Under the pieces are notes generated by a model. That model was not told the DNA's origin and ran no database searches. It saw only the letters and a list, made by a program, of their open reading frames with translations. This document shows, in pieces, positions 1 through 10,554 of a stretch of DNA of 64,000 bases; the first letter of the stretch is position 1; each line of letters starts with the position of its first letter. Made by a program: the position numbers and the translations under genes. This DNA is from Choricystis sp. odSpoLacu1. Lineage: Eukaryota > Chlorophyta > Trebouxiophyceae. The stretch is from the NCBI GenBank assembly GCA_958009055.1, contig OY253659.1, forward strand, positions 666,123 to 730,122. Direction: 5' to 3'.

Positions 1-2
1 AG

Positions 3-341
3 ACCCAGCCCGGCGCCCCCCCCCGCTCCACCCCTCTGCTCCGCCGCCTGCTGCAGCTGAACTCGACCCAGCGCACGGGGCCGTGGGCCCCGATTGTGGG
101 GACCACGGGGACCGCAATGCCTGGCTACTACCCCCGCCTCAACCTGACCCGCAACGGGTCGACCCAGGTGGCTGCAACGGCCGTGCCCGACCCGCTGCGC
201 GTGTCCTCGTTCCCGGGGTCGTCCGAGTTTCCGTCGGCGGCGACGACGGCGTCGGGGTCGCTGGCCAACGGGGGGGCCGCGATCACCGGGGGCGGCATCG
301 ACTTCGACCCCGCGGTCGTGGGGCCGCCGGACAGAAAGTGA
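3..341 (+). CDS. 3' end of an unrecognised protein (partial)
   Basis: An open frame enters from the left edge and ends at the TGA at 339-341, giving the last 112 or so codons of a protein whose start lies outside the window. The tail is rich in Pro, Ser, Thr, Ala and Gly and has several N-x-S/T sites, which would fit a secreted or surface protein, but no domain is recognisable. Codon use (GC-ending codons) matches the neighbouring genes, which is why I take the frame as real. The gene is convergent with the subtilase on the other strand. The first two bases are AG, so the frame may begin at an intron acceptor. Confidence 0.5.
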   Translation, partial: TQPGAPPRSTPLLRRLLQLNSTQRTGPWAPIVGTTGTAMPGYYPRLNLTRNGSTQVAATAVPDPLRVSSFPGSSEFPSAATTASGSLANGGAAITGGGIDFDPAVVGPPDRK

Positions 342-827
342 ATGCTGGTGTGTGTGTGTGTGTGTGTGTGTTCCTGTGTGTCATTGTCTCGGCAGAAAAA
401 AAGGGGAGAGCCTGTGTGGGAAACCCAGCGGCTGCTGCTTTTTTGTTGGCCCCCCCCTTCACGCCTCGTCCCTTGTGTTTTTGCTTTGTTGTCTGTTCTT
501 GGCGTCCCCCACCACATTCTTTATGTCTGTGTGTAAACGAAATCGTGCTGTCTCACTGTGAAGTTTCTTTGGTGGCTACAAAAGAAGAGAAGCGGAAGCG
601 GGGAGGGCGGGCGCGGGGGTTGGAAACCCCCGCGCGTTGCCGCCCCAAAAGCACGCCCGAAAAAAAGAAAGAAAAGTGGTGCAACGGTTTTTTTTTTTCA
701 AGGCAGGTCCGTTGTGCATGATAAGAAAGCAAGAAAACAAAGCAATACATTGAAAGCAAATAGGCGTGGAAAAGAGTGAATAAACGTGTTTGTTTCGTTG
801 CGTTTTTTAACCCAAACAAAAATCTCA
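342..827. other. Convergent 3' intergenic region
   Basis: There is no gene here. It holds a (GT)12 tract at 348-371, several pyrimidine/purine runs, one strong hairpin (listed separately) and an A/T-richer stretch at 700-827. It should contain the 3' UTRs of the flanking convergent genes. Confidence 0.6.
611..635. other. Perfect 11-bp hairpin with 3-nt loop
   Basis: The arms GCGCGGGGGTT (611-621) and AACCCCCGCGC (625-635) are exact reverse complements around the loop GGA. The stem continues as GGGCGG (605-610) with CCGCCC (640-645) across a 4-nt bulge, for 17 bp in all. It lies between two convergent genes, so a role in 3'-end formation or transcription arrest is possible but not shown. Confidence 0.6.
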
Positions 828-3800
828 TCACCGATCGGCCAGCGACCGCGCGATCGCTTGGCGCACCCTCTCCTCCTCGATGGACGCCGCCACCGCGGCC
901 CGCATGTCGGCCTGCTCCCGCGACTCGGCTGCGGTGGCGTCGGTACGTGCGCGAGACCGGGCGGCCTCCGCTTCAGCGGCTGATGCCGCGAGCGCGGCGC
1001 GCAGCGCGGCGGCTTCAGCCGCCGCCGCCGGATCGTGCGGCGGCACGCCACCGCCATACGCCTGCCCCACCAAGCCCTCCGGCGGCAGGCGGGGGGGGGC
1101 GGGTTTGCACAGGGCGGCAGCTAGGACAGCCACCAGCGCGAGCGCGGCCGCGCCGCCGCCGACGGCCGCCCACAGGCGCCACCCGGTGAGGGGGCCGACG
1201 CCGAAGCCGCCGCCGCCATCGTCGGAGGGGTCGTAGGGGAGGGGGAGGCCAGCGTCCACGGTGAAGGACGAGGGTGGGGTGGGGGCGCCCACGTTGCCGG
1301 CTGCATCCGTCGGGCGCGCACGAAATGTGTAGCCTCCGCTAGCCAGGCCGCGGTAGACGCGGGGCGAGGTGCAGGCCTCCCATTTTGGAGGGGGGGAGGG
1401 GGCTGGGGAGGAAGGCGCAGGGGCAGGCGCACCAGCGCCTTCCCTGCCTCCACCCTCCCTGACCAGCGCACACTCCCACTTGCTCACAGGCGCCGCCCCC
1501 GGGTCAGCCGGCGTCGCAAACGCCAGCGTCACCCGGGACGGCACCGCGCCCTCACTCTTGGGGGCGGTGGTCACGGTCGCGCGCCCCGGCGGCGCGCGCG
1601 CGACCCAGAGCGATGCCTCCGCGCTCTCCCCCGTGTTGCCCGCGCCGTCAGAGGCGCGCACCGCAAACCCCCACCGTCCGTCCGCCAGGTCGGACACGGG
1701 GTAGGGGGAGGTGCAGTCTGCCCAATCGAAGGAAGGGCGGGGGGAGGCGGCAGCGGCGGGCGGGGCGGCAGAGTCACCACCACCACCACCACCACCACCA
1801 TCGTCCGCCAACACCGCCCGCCGCCGCCGCCCCGACGCCTTCCTGCCGCTGGGCGCCGCCACCAGGCGCAACCGGCACTGCGTCTTGACGACGCCCGACC
1901 CTTTGTCGGACGCGGCAAACGTGAAGGTGGCGGCGCCTGTCTTGGTGGCGGGCGGCGACACCGCAGGCGCCGCCACCGTGGGTGCCACCGAGTCGACCCC
2001 CCACCTCACCGTCTGGGGCGGGGCGGCGTTGCCCACCGCGTCCACCCCCGTCACGGTCAGCGTGTAGTTGGCGTCGGGCAGGGAGGCGAGCGTGAGTGGG
2101 GGGGTGCAAGGGAACGGCGTCGCGGCCGTTTTGTTGGCAGTGGACGCGAGGGTGCACGCAAACGCGGCCGCACCCTCCCCACTGCTCCACGCGATCGACA
2201 CACTGCCGTTGGCTTGGACGGGGGGGGGCACAGCATCCAGGGTCACAGTCGGGGGCGCGGTGTCCACAGTGAACGTGGTGAAGGCGAGGGCACCATCGTC
2301 GCCAGCGTCGGTGTCGGCAGCCAGTCGCCGCCCCGCGACCGCGGCGCGCCCACCGCTCCCGCCCCCCTCCACCAGCCGCGCGGAGAACTGGTAGGCTCCA
2401 TCGGCCAGTTTGTCATACGATGCTTTGCCAGGGGTGGAGCCGCCGCACGCGGTCCAGGGTTGGTCGGTGGCCGCCTGCGCGCGCGTCGGCTGCACACCAG
2501 CAGCCGGCGCGCCGCCCGCGCCCCCACTCAACGGCACCAGTTGGCACTGCACGCCATCGCCCTGGGTCAGGGAGGCCACCTTGCCATCTGGGGTCACTGC
2601 TTTCACGTCAAACGACACAGATGACGCATTGCCAGGGCCGTAAGGACCCCCCACCAAAAACGCCGACCGCGCACGCGGGGGCGCCACCTTCCACTCCACG
2701 CTCAACGGCGCCACAGCCGCGTTGCTCGCGGCATCCACCGCGGTCACAATGGCACGCCAAGCGCCGGGGGGCAGCCAGGCGTAGGAGGCGGGGGAGGTGC
2801 AGTTGGCGGGGGTGGCCAGGGTGGTCGGGCGCGCGGCCGCGCGGCCAGAGCCGCGCGCCACGCTCCACAGCCGCAGCGTGGGGGGGGCGCCCCCCTCCCC
2901 CACGCGCTCCAGTTTGCAGGTGAAGGTGACGGGGGATGCGTCTGTCGCGGTGAACGCCAGCGTGGCGGACGGCGGGGCGCCGTCTTTGGGGGGGAAGGAG
3001 TCATCTCCGCCCCGCCACGCGAGCGTGGGCGGCGTCGCGTCGACCGCAAACGCGCGCTCGGCAGCCGTCGTCTCCCCGGGCGCCCGCACCCGGAACACGT
3101 AGGCACCGTCCGCCAGGCCGTCATAGCGGGCGGGGGAGGTGCAGGCTTTCCAGGCGGGCGTGGTGGTGGAGGCGGCGGGGGAGAGGGCACACTCGTAGTC
3201 TGCGTCTTTCCCACCGCTGCTGCCCCGCCCTCCCGGCGCCCCCACGTCGAACGCCACGCTGCGCGTCGCCACGACGCCGGTCGGGCCCGACCGCACGGAC
3301 GCGACGACGACGTCGCAGCGACCGGAGGCGTCGACACCGACGGCGGCCGGGTTGTGCCTCGAGGCGAGGACTCCGGTGAACGCGCCGAGCACCGCCACCG
3401 AAAACGGTTGCGGGCCGCGCGGCACCGACGCCGCCCTCACCTCGATGGCCACGTCCCCGGGGGGCAGGTAGGCCACCGCCACCGTCTCCACATTGTTGGC
3501 GCGGTCAGGGGAGCCGGGGGGCGCGCCCGCGCCGCCGCCGCCGTTGCCGGGGAGGGGGAGGCCGCCCAGGCCGGCGGCACGAACAGTCAGGTCGAGATCG
3601 TTGACGAGCGCCCGCCCTGCAGACGGCGACCCCGGGGCATCGTGCCAGGCCAGGGCCACGGTCAGGGGGCCTCCCGTGGACCGGACGCAGTAGCGGAAGA
3701 CGTCCCCCGTGGACGCGGGCTGGCGGTCGACGATCTGGAGCGCTGTCGACGGCGCGCCATGCCACCCACCCAGCGGCAGCGACCGCCCGATGTGGACCCG

Positions 3801-6320
3801 CCCAAACCCTTGACGAAAGGAAGGCGGTGGCGCCAGGGGCAGGCCGGTGTCCACCTCGAAGCCGTCGAGGGGGGCGGCCCCCGCGACAAGGACCGCCTTG
3901 ACGAGCGCGCCGCCGGGGTCAAAGCCAGCGCCCGCCGCCTTTGTGCCGCCCGGATAAAACCCGCGCACAAAGTAGTCGCGCACCAGGGCGGCCGCTCCCG
4001 CCGCCACGGGGGTGGCCATGGACGTGCCCTGCATGGTGCGCAGGGGGCAGGAGCCGCCGCCCGCGTCGCGCGCGACGGAGCGCGAGGCGGCCGACTGCAC
4101 GACGCCCGGGGCGACGAGATCGGGTTTGATCCTGCCATCCTTGGTGGGGCCTTTCGACGAAAAGTCGGCCAGCGAGTCCCAGGCGTCGCCCGAGGTGGAG
4201 GCCGGGCCAAAGGAGACGGTGACGTTGGCGTCGGCGGCGGCAGCAGAGGCGAGCAGCTGGCCGACACGGCGCGGCACAGCGGCGGCAGGAATGGTGACGC
4301 TGCCACCGCCTCCGTCAGCCGCAGGAATGAAAAAGTCGGCGATGCGGTCGTCGTACACGACCAACGCAGCCGCGCCCGCGGCTTGGGCGGTGCCCGCCTT
4401 GGCGGCAAAGGCGCAGGCGCCACGTGCAGCGACCAGGACGGCGCCAGCCGCGGCCCGCGCCGCCCCGTCGGCCAGCGCGGAGCACGCGTCCGGCGGGTCG
4501 GCGGCCGCCAGCCTCAGCCGGCGGCCGTACAGGGAGGCCAGCTTGCCCCCAAACTGGGCTTGCACGACGCGAAAGGTTTCCACGTCTTGGGAGGCTGCGG
4601 CGCCGTCGTTGCCGCGCTGCGCCACCGTCACACGGTGCAGCGAGAACGCCGACCCCGGCCCCCCCCGCTCCATGCGCGTACGCAGACTGGGAGGCACCGA
4701 CTGCAATGCAGTTTTTGGCGGTGGCGGGCGCGGTCACGGTGGTGACACCGCGCGTGGGGGAGGCGGAGACCGCGCCCTCGTTGCCCGCCGCCAGCACAGG
4801 CACAAAGTCTTGGTTTTTGAACGCAAACGCGTCCACTTCGGCCGCCATGTGGTCGTAGTCGGTGGAGGGCGACCCCCACGAGTCGGAGTGGATGCGGGCG
4901 CCGACAGAATAAGCGTGTTTGTAGTAATCCGACCCAATGTCTCCTGGAACGATGATGCCGCCACCCCCTCTGCCACCACCGCCACCGCCAAAGCGACGAT
5001 TTGCAGACGTGGACGACAGATCGGTGAAGGCCAGCCTGGCGTCAGGGGCCATGCCGCCATAGGCGGCAGACTTGCCGCTCGAGTCGTCGAGAGGGGGGGA
5101 CCCGACAAGAGTCGCCATGGTGTGCGTGCCATGCCCATTGCCGTCGGACGCGCCGTCGGGGCCGGCTCGATACAGGCGCAGCTTGCGGTGGGTGTCGGAC
5201 TCAAAGACGGTGCCCCCGCCAGAGGAGGCGGGTTTGAAGGTGATGGGCACAGCGGGGTCGACAAAAAAACAGTGCGCCACGTCCAGGCCTGAATCACCAC
5301 CCCCGATCACTTGGGACGAGCCGGTCACGCCAGCCGTCCACACGGGGTGGGCGGCGTCGGTGAGGATGGAGGCCCGGGAGGAGGGGGGTTCGCGCGCCGC
5401 GCGGCCGGACTGAATGATGGCGGCAGCGTGCCAGTTGGACAGAGCAATGGTGGGTCCAGGCTCCACCCAGTGGACGGCAGGGTGGCCGGCCAGCCAGGTG
5501 ACGAGGGAGGGCAGCGTGTGGGCGGGCGTGGTGATGTGGAGGACGTGGCGTCCGGCGGGGGTTGCGGACGCGCCGCTGAAGGCCGAGGCGAGTGTGTGTG
5601 CCCAGTCGGCGGCCGCCGCCACAGCGGGCGCGTACTCGGAATCATCACTGCCGCCACCCGCTCCCCGCCCCAGGCGGGGGAAACACGGCCGCCAGGGACG
5701 CGTGGGTGGCGTTGAGCGGGCGCGCGCGCACGCGAGGGCCGGCGCGACGCGGGATGCAGGGGGGACGGTGGCCACCGCCGCCACGCCGGGCAGGGACGCG
5801 GCTGCTGTGCGACAGGTGGCCGGCCCCGCCGCCACAAACGCGGACTCGGGCAGGAAGGAGCCGACGTGACCGCCGCAGGCTGAGAGTGTGCGCTCGAGCG
5901 ACGCGACCACGGGCGGCGACGGAGGCGCTGACGTCAGCACGATGACAAAAGTGGATCCATTGTCGACCAGCGGGCCCCACAGCTCATGTGACGAGGGTGG
6001 GTGGGGGGGGAGGGCGGTGTCGGCGGCCAGCAGGCGGCGGGTGGAGTGGCTGGGGAGGGAGGGGAGCGCGGTGAGCGCGCGTGGTGCGCGCGGCGCGCTG
6101 TTGTGTTGGCCCCCCCACGCCCCTCCTCTCCTCCTTCCTCTCACCTCACGCCACCATCAGCAGCCGTCAACCTGCCCCCCACCAACCGCAGGTCGCCCCC
6201 CGCCAGCACGAGGGGGGGCGCGGGATGCTGCGTGCTGGCGCGCGGGCGGTGGGTGGAGGCCGCCAAGGCCGTGGCTGTGGCCACAACCAGTGCCAGTGTG
6301 CGCCAGCGTGTGTGCAACAT
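828..6320 (-). CDS. Membrane-anchored subtilisin-family (S8) protease with PA insert, Ig-like repeats and tandem UIM tail
   Basis: Exon 1 (6320-6145) starts with ATG and a signal peptide (LALVVATATALA). Intron 6144-6050 is GTGAGA...CAG; exon 2 runs 6049-828. The catalytic triad is present: Asp in GGDSGLD (about 310), His in GNGHGTHT (about 365) and Ser in GTSMATP (about 733). A protease-associated (PA) domain is inserted before the Ser block. A beta-sandwich of the type found behind S8 domains follows, then several Cys-containing repeats of the form W..C.SP..Y..L.DG.Y.F.VRA.D..GN. One transmembrane helix (about 1683-1706) and a charged cytosolic tail with two UIM-like motifs close the protein. 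The frame shifts by one base at the C8 run 4659-4666; removing one C gives a single frame of 1798 residues. The likely role is cell-surface proteolysis. Confidence 0.85.
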
Positions 6321-6702
6321 TGGGGCCGGGTGGCAGGAACGGCGCTGGGGGGGTTGGGGGGCGGCTTCAGGGACGCAGACGCATTGGCACGAGGTGGAAG
6401 CTGGGCCTGGCCAGACGGGGGGGGGGGGGCGTTGGTGGGCGCTGCGTGGGCGGCGGCGAGGTGGTGGAGAAGGCACAAGACTGTGGGCGACTGCCCCAAA
6501 AGCGAGAGTGCGCCAAGGGAAGCGAGACCGGGGAGCTTCTCGCAGTGTTTAGCGGAGCAAGTCCCTCAGCGGCGACAAAGCATCTAGGCGAAAACGTTTT
6601 TGTTTCGGTCGTCGCTTTTTCTCACTTCACTTTTTCTTTCCATTTGCCCACTGCCTCTCGACACGAAGACACACCCACCCACCCCATACACGGAGCACAC
6701 GA
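6321..6702. promoter_or_regulatory. Bidirectional promoter region
   Basis: These 382 bases separate the divergent start codons of the subtilase and the P450. There is a G-run at 6419-6429 and a T/C-rich segment at 6595-6660 next to the P450 start. I see no clear TATA box. Confidence 0.45.
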
Positions 6703-8537
6703 ATGCTGGCACTAGCCACCACCCCTTGGGCGGTGCTGGCGCTGGCGGCCGTGGTCACGGTGCGTCGAAATGGGGTGTTTGTCATTCACGCGCCCCCTGC
6801 TCTCTCCTGCCCCCGCCCGCCCCTCTTTCCCTGCCCGCTGCACCGTCGAGACGCGGCACGACACACTGGGCGCGGGTCTCAGGACTTTGCGCCGTTTTTC
6901 CGGGTGTGAGTCCCCCGCTTCCGCCTTTGACCCGTCGCACGACAAATCCAACCTTGCCCTCCCCAACCCACCCTCCCCCCAGTGGCTCGCCCTCCGCCTG
7001 TCCACCCGCCGCCTGGCCCACATCCCGGGCCCCTTCTCCCCCCCCCGTCGTCGGAAACGCGCTCGCCTTTTCCCGCGACGGCCAGGTCGCGTCGTTGGCC
7101 AAGTGGCACGCGCGCTACGGCAAGGTTTTCACGATAAAGCTCGGTTCTTCGTCCGTGGTCGTGTGCGCGGACGCCGCCGCCGGCCGCAAAATCAACCTGC
7201 GCAACCCGCGGCGTCACCCGCTCATGCCGCCCCTCGTCCGCTCCAAGCACGCGGCCGCGGGGTCGCGTGGTCTGTTTGCGGCGGGCGCCCTCGACCCGGC
7301 CTTCCACCGTGAAATGAAGGCCGCCTGGCTCCCCATGTTTCACGGCGCCGTGCTGGACGGCTTTGCGGCCGACATGGCGGCGGGCGCGGACGCCCTGGCC
7401 GACCAGCTGGCGGTGGCTGCCGCCGCGGGCGCCCCGGTGGACGTGTGGCGCGGCCTGGGCGCCATGACGATGGCGGTCGTGTTGAGGACTGCCTTCGGGG
7501 TGGCCGACGTCGACACCCTGGCCACCCACCGCACCCCCCAAGCCGAGGCCCTGCTGGCCGCCGCGCGGGACGTGTTTGCGGCGGGGCGCTTCGCCAGTGT
7601 GTGGGGTGTGGCCCACGCCGCGGCGCCCGCGTTGCTGCGCCCGCTGCTGCAGGCCGCCGCGACACGCTGGCCTGACGCCCCCCTCCGCCGCCTGGAAAAC
7701 GCACGCGGCGTGTTGATGGACCGCGCGGTGGCCATCGTGGAGGCGTCCCGCGCAGAGCGCGAGGCTGGGGCGGCGGCTTCGTCCTCCTTCCTCGCGCGCC
7801 TGGCTGCTCGGTCTGACGATTTCTCAGACACCGACCTCGCTGCCCAAGCTTTTACATTCCTCCTCGCCGGCTATGAAACCACCGCCACCTCGCTCTCGTT
7901 CACGGTGGCCCTGCTGGCCCGCCACCCGGCGGCGGCTGCGCGGTTGGCGGCCGAGATCGACGCGGCGCCATCCCTGGATGCCGCCGCGTCCGGCCCCTTC
8001 CTACGTGCCTGCTTCACGGAAGCTCTGCGCCTGTACCCGCCCGCCCCCATGACCCTGCGCGTGGCGGAGACGGACCAAGACGTGGCTGGGTACGCTGTGC
8101 CTGCGGGCACGTGGCTGCAGGTGGATCTGTTGGCCATCCACCGCGACCCCTCCCTCTGGGGCCCCGACGCGGATGCCTTCCTGCCCGACCGCTGGATCGA
8201 GGGCACAGCCGCCGCGGCACGCAGGCCCAAGGACGCCTACTTTCCGTTTGGGGATGCGTCCCTGCGGTGTGTGGGGGCTGCCTTTGCGCAGCGTGAAGCG
8301 CACGTCACGCTGGCGCGCCTGTTTTCGCGGTTCGAATTCCACCCGGTGGGTGGCGCCGACGCCCCCCTGGAGCTGGAGTGCCGGCTGACGCTGGCGCCGA
8401 AAGGGGGTGTGCTGGTGCGCCCGGTGGAGCGGGTGGGGGCGCGCTGGGTGAAAGGCGGCTCGCACGACGCGAGCGACGACGATGTGCCGACGCCGGCCAC
8501 GCCGCCCGCCACGGATGCGACGCCGGTGGTGGCGTAG
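6703..8537 (+). CDS. Cytochrome P450
   Basis: Exon 1 (6703-6759) encodes a hydrophobic anchor (MLALATTPWAVLALAAVVT). Intron 6760-6982 is GTGCGT...CAG. Exon 2 opens with an LAHIPGPFSPP hinge, followed by VVGNALAFS in another frame: the C9 run at 7038-7046 has one base too many, and removing it gives about 536 residues, a normal P450 length. Seen motifs: I-helix AGYETT, K-helix EALR, PERF-region DRW, and the heme loop PFGDASLRCVG with the Cys ligand (about residue 447). The loop is odd in that Arg sits next to the Cys rather than two before it. It should be an ER- or plastid-membrane monooxygenase; the CYP family and substrate cannot be named. It shares a promoter region with the subtilase. Confidence 0.85.
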
Positions 8538-8560
8538 AGAGAGAGAGAGAGAGAGAGAGA
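8536..8560 (+). repeat. (GA)n microsatellite
   Basis: An uninterrupted AG/GA dinucleotide tract begins at the stop codon of the P450 and occupies the start of its 3' UTR. Confidence 0.9.
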
Positions 8561-8710
8561 TAGCGCACACCCCGCCTATGGTTTTGAGTGTAGCATGAAA
8601 AAAATGGCGTCCAAAACACAGGGCAGTTGCCGTGGGGGCTGGGGGCTGCAGTGAGTGCGGGGTTTTACCAAAAAAACAAACACGCAACAGACACAAACCA
8701 AAAGCACAGA

Positions 8711-8971
8711 TCACGCCCCCCCCGTCCTCTCAAACGTGTCACACATGGCCACCAGCTCGGACAGTGGCGGCGGCGACGGTGCAGCCGTGGCGAGGGCGGC
8801 CTGAAAATGGTGCGCGCCAACCGTGTCGGCGCCCGCGTTGCCCTCCTCCACGGCGGCCAGGCACGCGCCCCGCACCGCCGCCGCCAGGTCAGCCCCCGTG
8901 AACCCTGGCGTGGAGGCAGCTATGGTCGCGAAGTCGACGTCAGGGGCCAAGGGTGACAGTCGTAGTTCGCA
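8711..8971 (-). pseudogene. C-terminal remnant of a CDC48/AFG2-type AAA+ ATPase
   Basis: About 85 codons, open to their own stop (8713-8711), read as the extreme C-terminus of a type II AAA ATPase: PLAPDVDFATIA, then the hallmark TPGFTGADLAAAVRGACLAA, then HHFQAALATAAPS and a short C-terminal helix ending CDTFER. There are no Walker A or B motifs, because upstream sequence in this frame gives way to the FAD monooxygenase gene. The fragment overlaps the last codons of that gene in another frame and forms its 3' UTR. I read it as a relic placed there by recombination. It could instead be a separately expressed small ORF, but no start is evident. Confidence 0.6.
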
Positions 8972-10397
8972 TGCGACAGAAATGTGCGCATGGGGAACAC
9001 GTGGCGCAGCACACAATCCCGCACCAGAGCTGCAGGGCCGGAAGCTTGGCCGCCCGCGCCGACAACAAATGATTTGATGGCGACTTTGCGCGCGCGGGTC
9101 GACTGAATGCGTTCGTATTCTGCCAGCCCGTCCACAATGTTGGTGGTGCCGGGCCCGTGGACAGCAGCTGCCACACACCGCGCCAGCACGACCGCGTCCT
9201 CCAGGGCGACGCACCCGCCCTGGCCCAGGTTGGGGGTCATCGGGTGGGCGGCATCACCCGCCAGCGTGATGGGGCCGGTCCCCCAACGCGCGCCCGCTGT
9301 CGGCCACCTGTCCGCGATGGCGGCCTTGGACAGCGTGGCATCGGGGGCGGCCTCCACGATCGTGCGCAGCACGCGTTGAGCGTTGTCGTCGAAGGACGCT
9401 GCCGTCGCGAAGGCGGCCGCGCGGCACGCGTCGGGCGGCGTGCGCACACGGGCGCCTGGATCAACTTCGTTGGCCACAGTAAAAAAATAGACTTTGCCCC
9501 CACCAAACGGGATGGCGCCCGCCCGCACGCCGTCGCCATAGAAAAAGTAGATGGTGCCTGGGTCGAGGCCGGCGGGTAAAGATTGGGGGTCTCCGAAATC
9601 CGCGACCCCTCGAATCGCGGTGTAACCCACATACCGGGGCGCCGCCACGCCCAACCCCGCCGCCACAGCCGACCCCACACCGTCCGCACCCACGACAGCG
9701 GCGCAGCGGGCGGTGCGGCCGTCGGCCAGGGTGATGGTGGCGCCAGTGCCAGAGGGGGCTGCCGCCACGACTGGCGCGTTGAAGTGAACCACGCCCTCGG
9801 GCAGCCTGGCCGCCAGGGTGGCCACCAGGTCGGCGCGCAGCACGCAGCGAGCTTCGTGGGTGCCGACGGGGTCGCAGTCGGCGACGGCGACTGATTTCAA
9901 TTCGGCGCCCGCCCTGTCCCGAATGACGACGCGCTTCAGGGGGGGGTAGCGCGTCCGCAGGTCGTCCCCCACGCCCAGCACGTCCAGGGCGCGCCACGCG
10001 TTGGTCCAGACCCCGATGGAGGAGCCCTCGGCACGCAGGCCGCCCGTGCGTTCGAGGACGGCAACTGGGACACTGCGTTTGTGCAGCGCGAGCGCGGTCG
10101 CCACGCCCGCGATGCCGGCGCCCGCGACGACGATGGTGTCGGGCGTGATGGAGGCTGGCAGGGTGGGTGTGTGGTGGGTGGATGGGTGAGTGTGACGTGG
10201 GCACAACAGGGGGCGATCATCAAGCGTCGGTCGGTGCGTCCACGACGTTTTTGCTCTCCCTCCCCCTCCAATCACGCACCCAAAACATCCGTGTCCGCCG
10301 CGGCTGCCACCGTCAGGCGACGTGCAAGAGCAGGACTGGTCACCCCGGACACCCGCTGGGTGCAGGCGGTGGGCAGGGGGCGTGGTGGGGCGCGCAT
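8920..10397 (-). CDS. FAD-dependent monooxygenase (plant MO1/zeaxanthin epoxidase-like)
   Basis: Exon 1 (10397-10280) encodes an Arg/Ala/Thr-rich leader that looks like an organelle transit peptide. Intron 10279-10155 is GTGCGT...CAG, phase 1. Exon 2 (10154-8920) gives 450 residues in total. The Rossmann GxGxxG is VVAGAGIAGVATAL, the DG motif is VVGADGVGSA, and the GD motif is GDAAHPMTPNLGQGG followed by ALEDAVVLARC, as in plant MO1/CTF2-type monooxygenases. The C-terminus SHANYDC matches the usual family end, after which about ten codons come from the overlapping AAA-ATPase remnant. It is likely a plastid or mitochondrial aromatic hydroxylase or epoxidase; the substrate is unknown. Confidence 0.8.
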
Positions 10398-10554
10398 TTC
10401 GGCGGTTCGACTACTTCGGTCGATTGGAGTGTGTTAGACAACGTGTTTTTTTTCCTCTTTCCGACCATCTCATTTTTCTGGTTAGCAGACACGCCGATCC
10501 CTCTCTCTGCCCCTCGACACTAGGGGGGTGAAACAATGCATTAAAAAACACCCT
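10398..10554. promoter_or_regulatory. Upstream region of the FAD monooxygenase
   Basis: A short gap between the monooxygenase start and the stop of the next minus-strand gene. It is AT-richer than its surroundings, with T runs at 10447-10454 and A runs at 10542-10547, and must serve as both a promoter and a 3' UTR. Confidence 0.35.

Noticed and set aside
1774..1800. CAC/GTG trinucleotide tract as an independent repeat element
   Set aside because: It encodes a poly-Gly linker within the subtilase and is a coding microsatellite, as is the similar tract at 15359-15385 (poly-Thr).
3354..4745. Long plus-strand ORF opposite the subtilase
   Set aside because: It is a shadow of the GC-rich minus-strand gene and shows no domain of its own.
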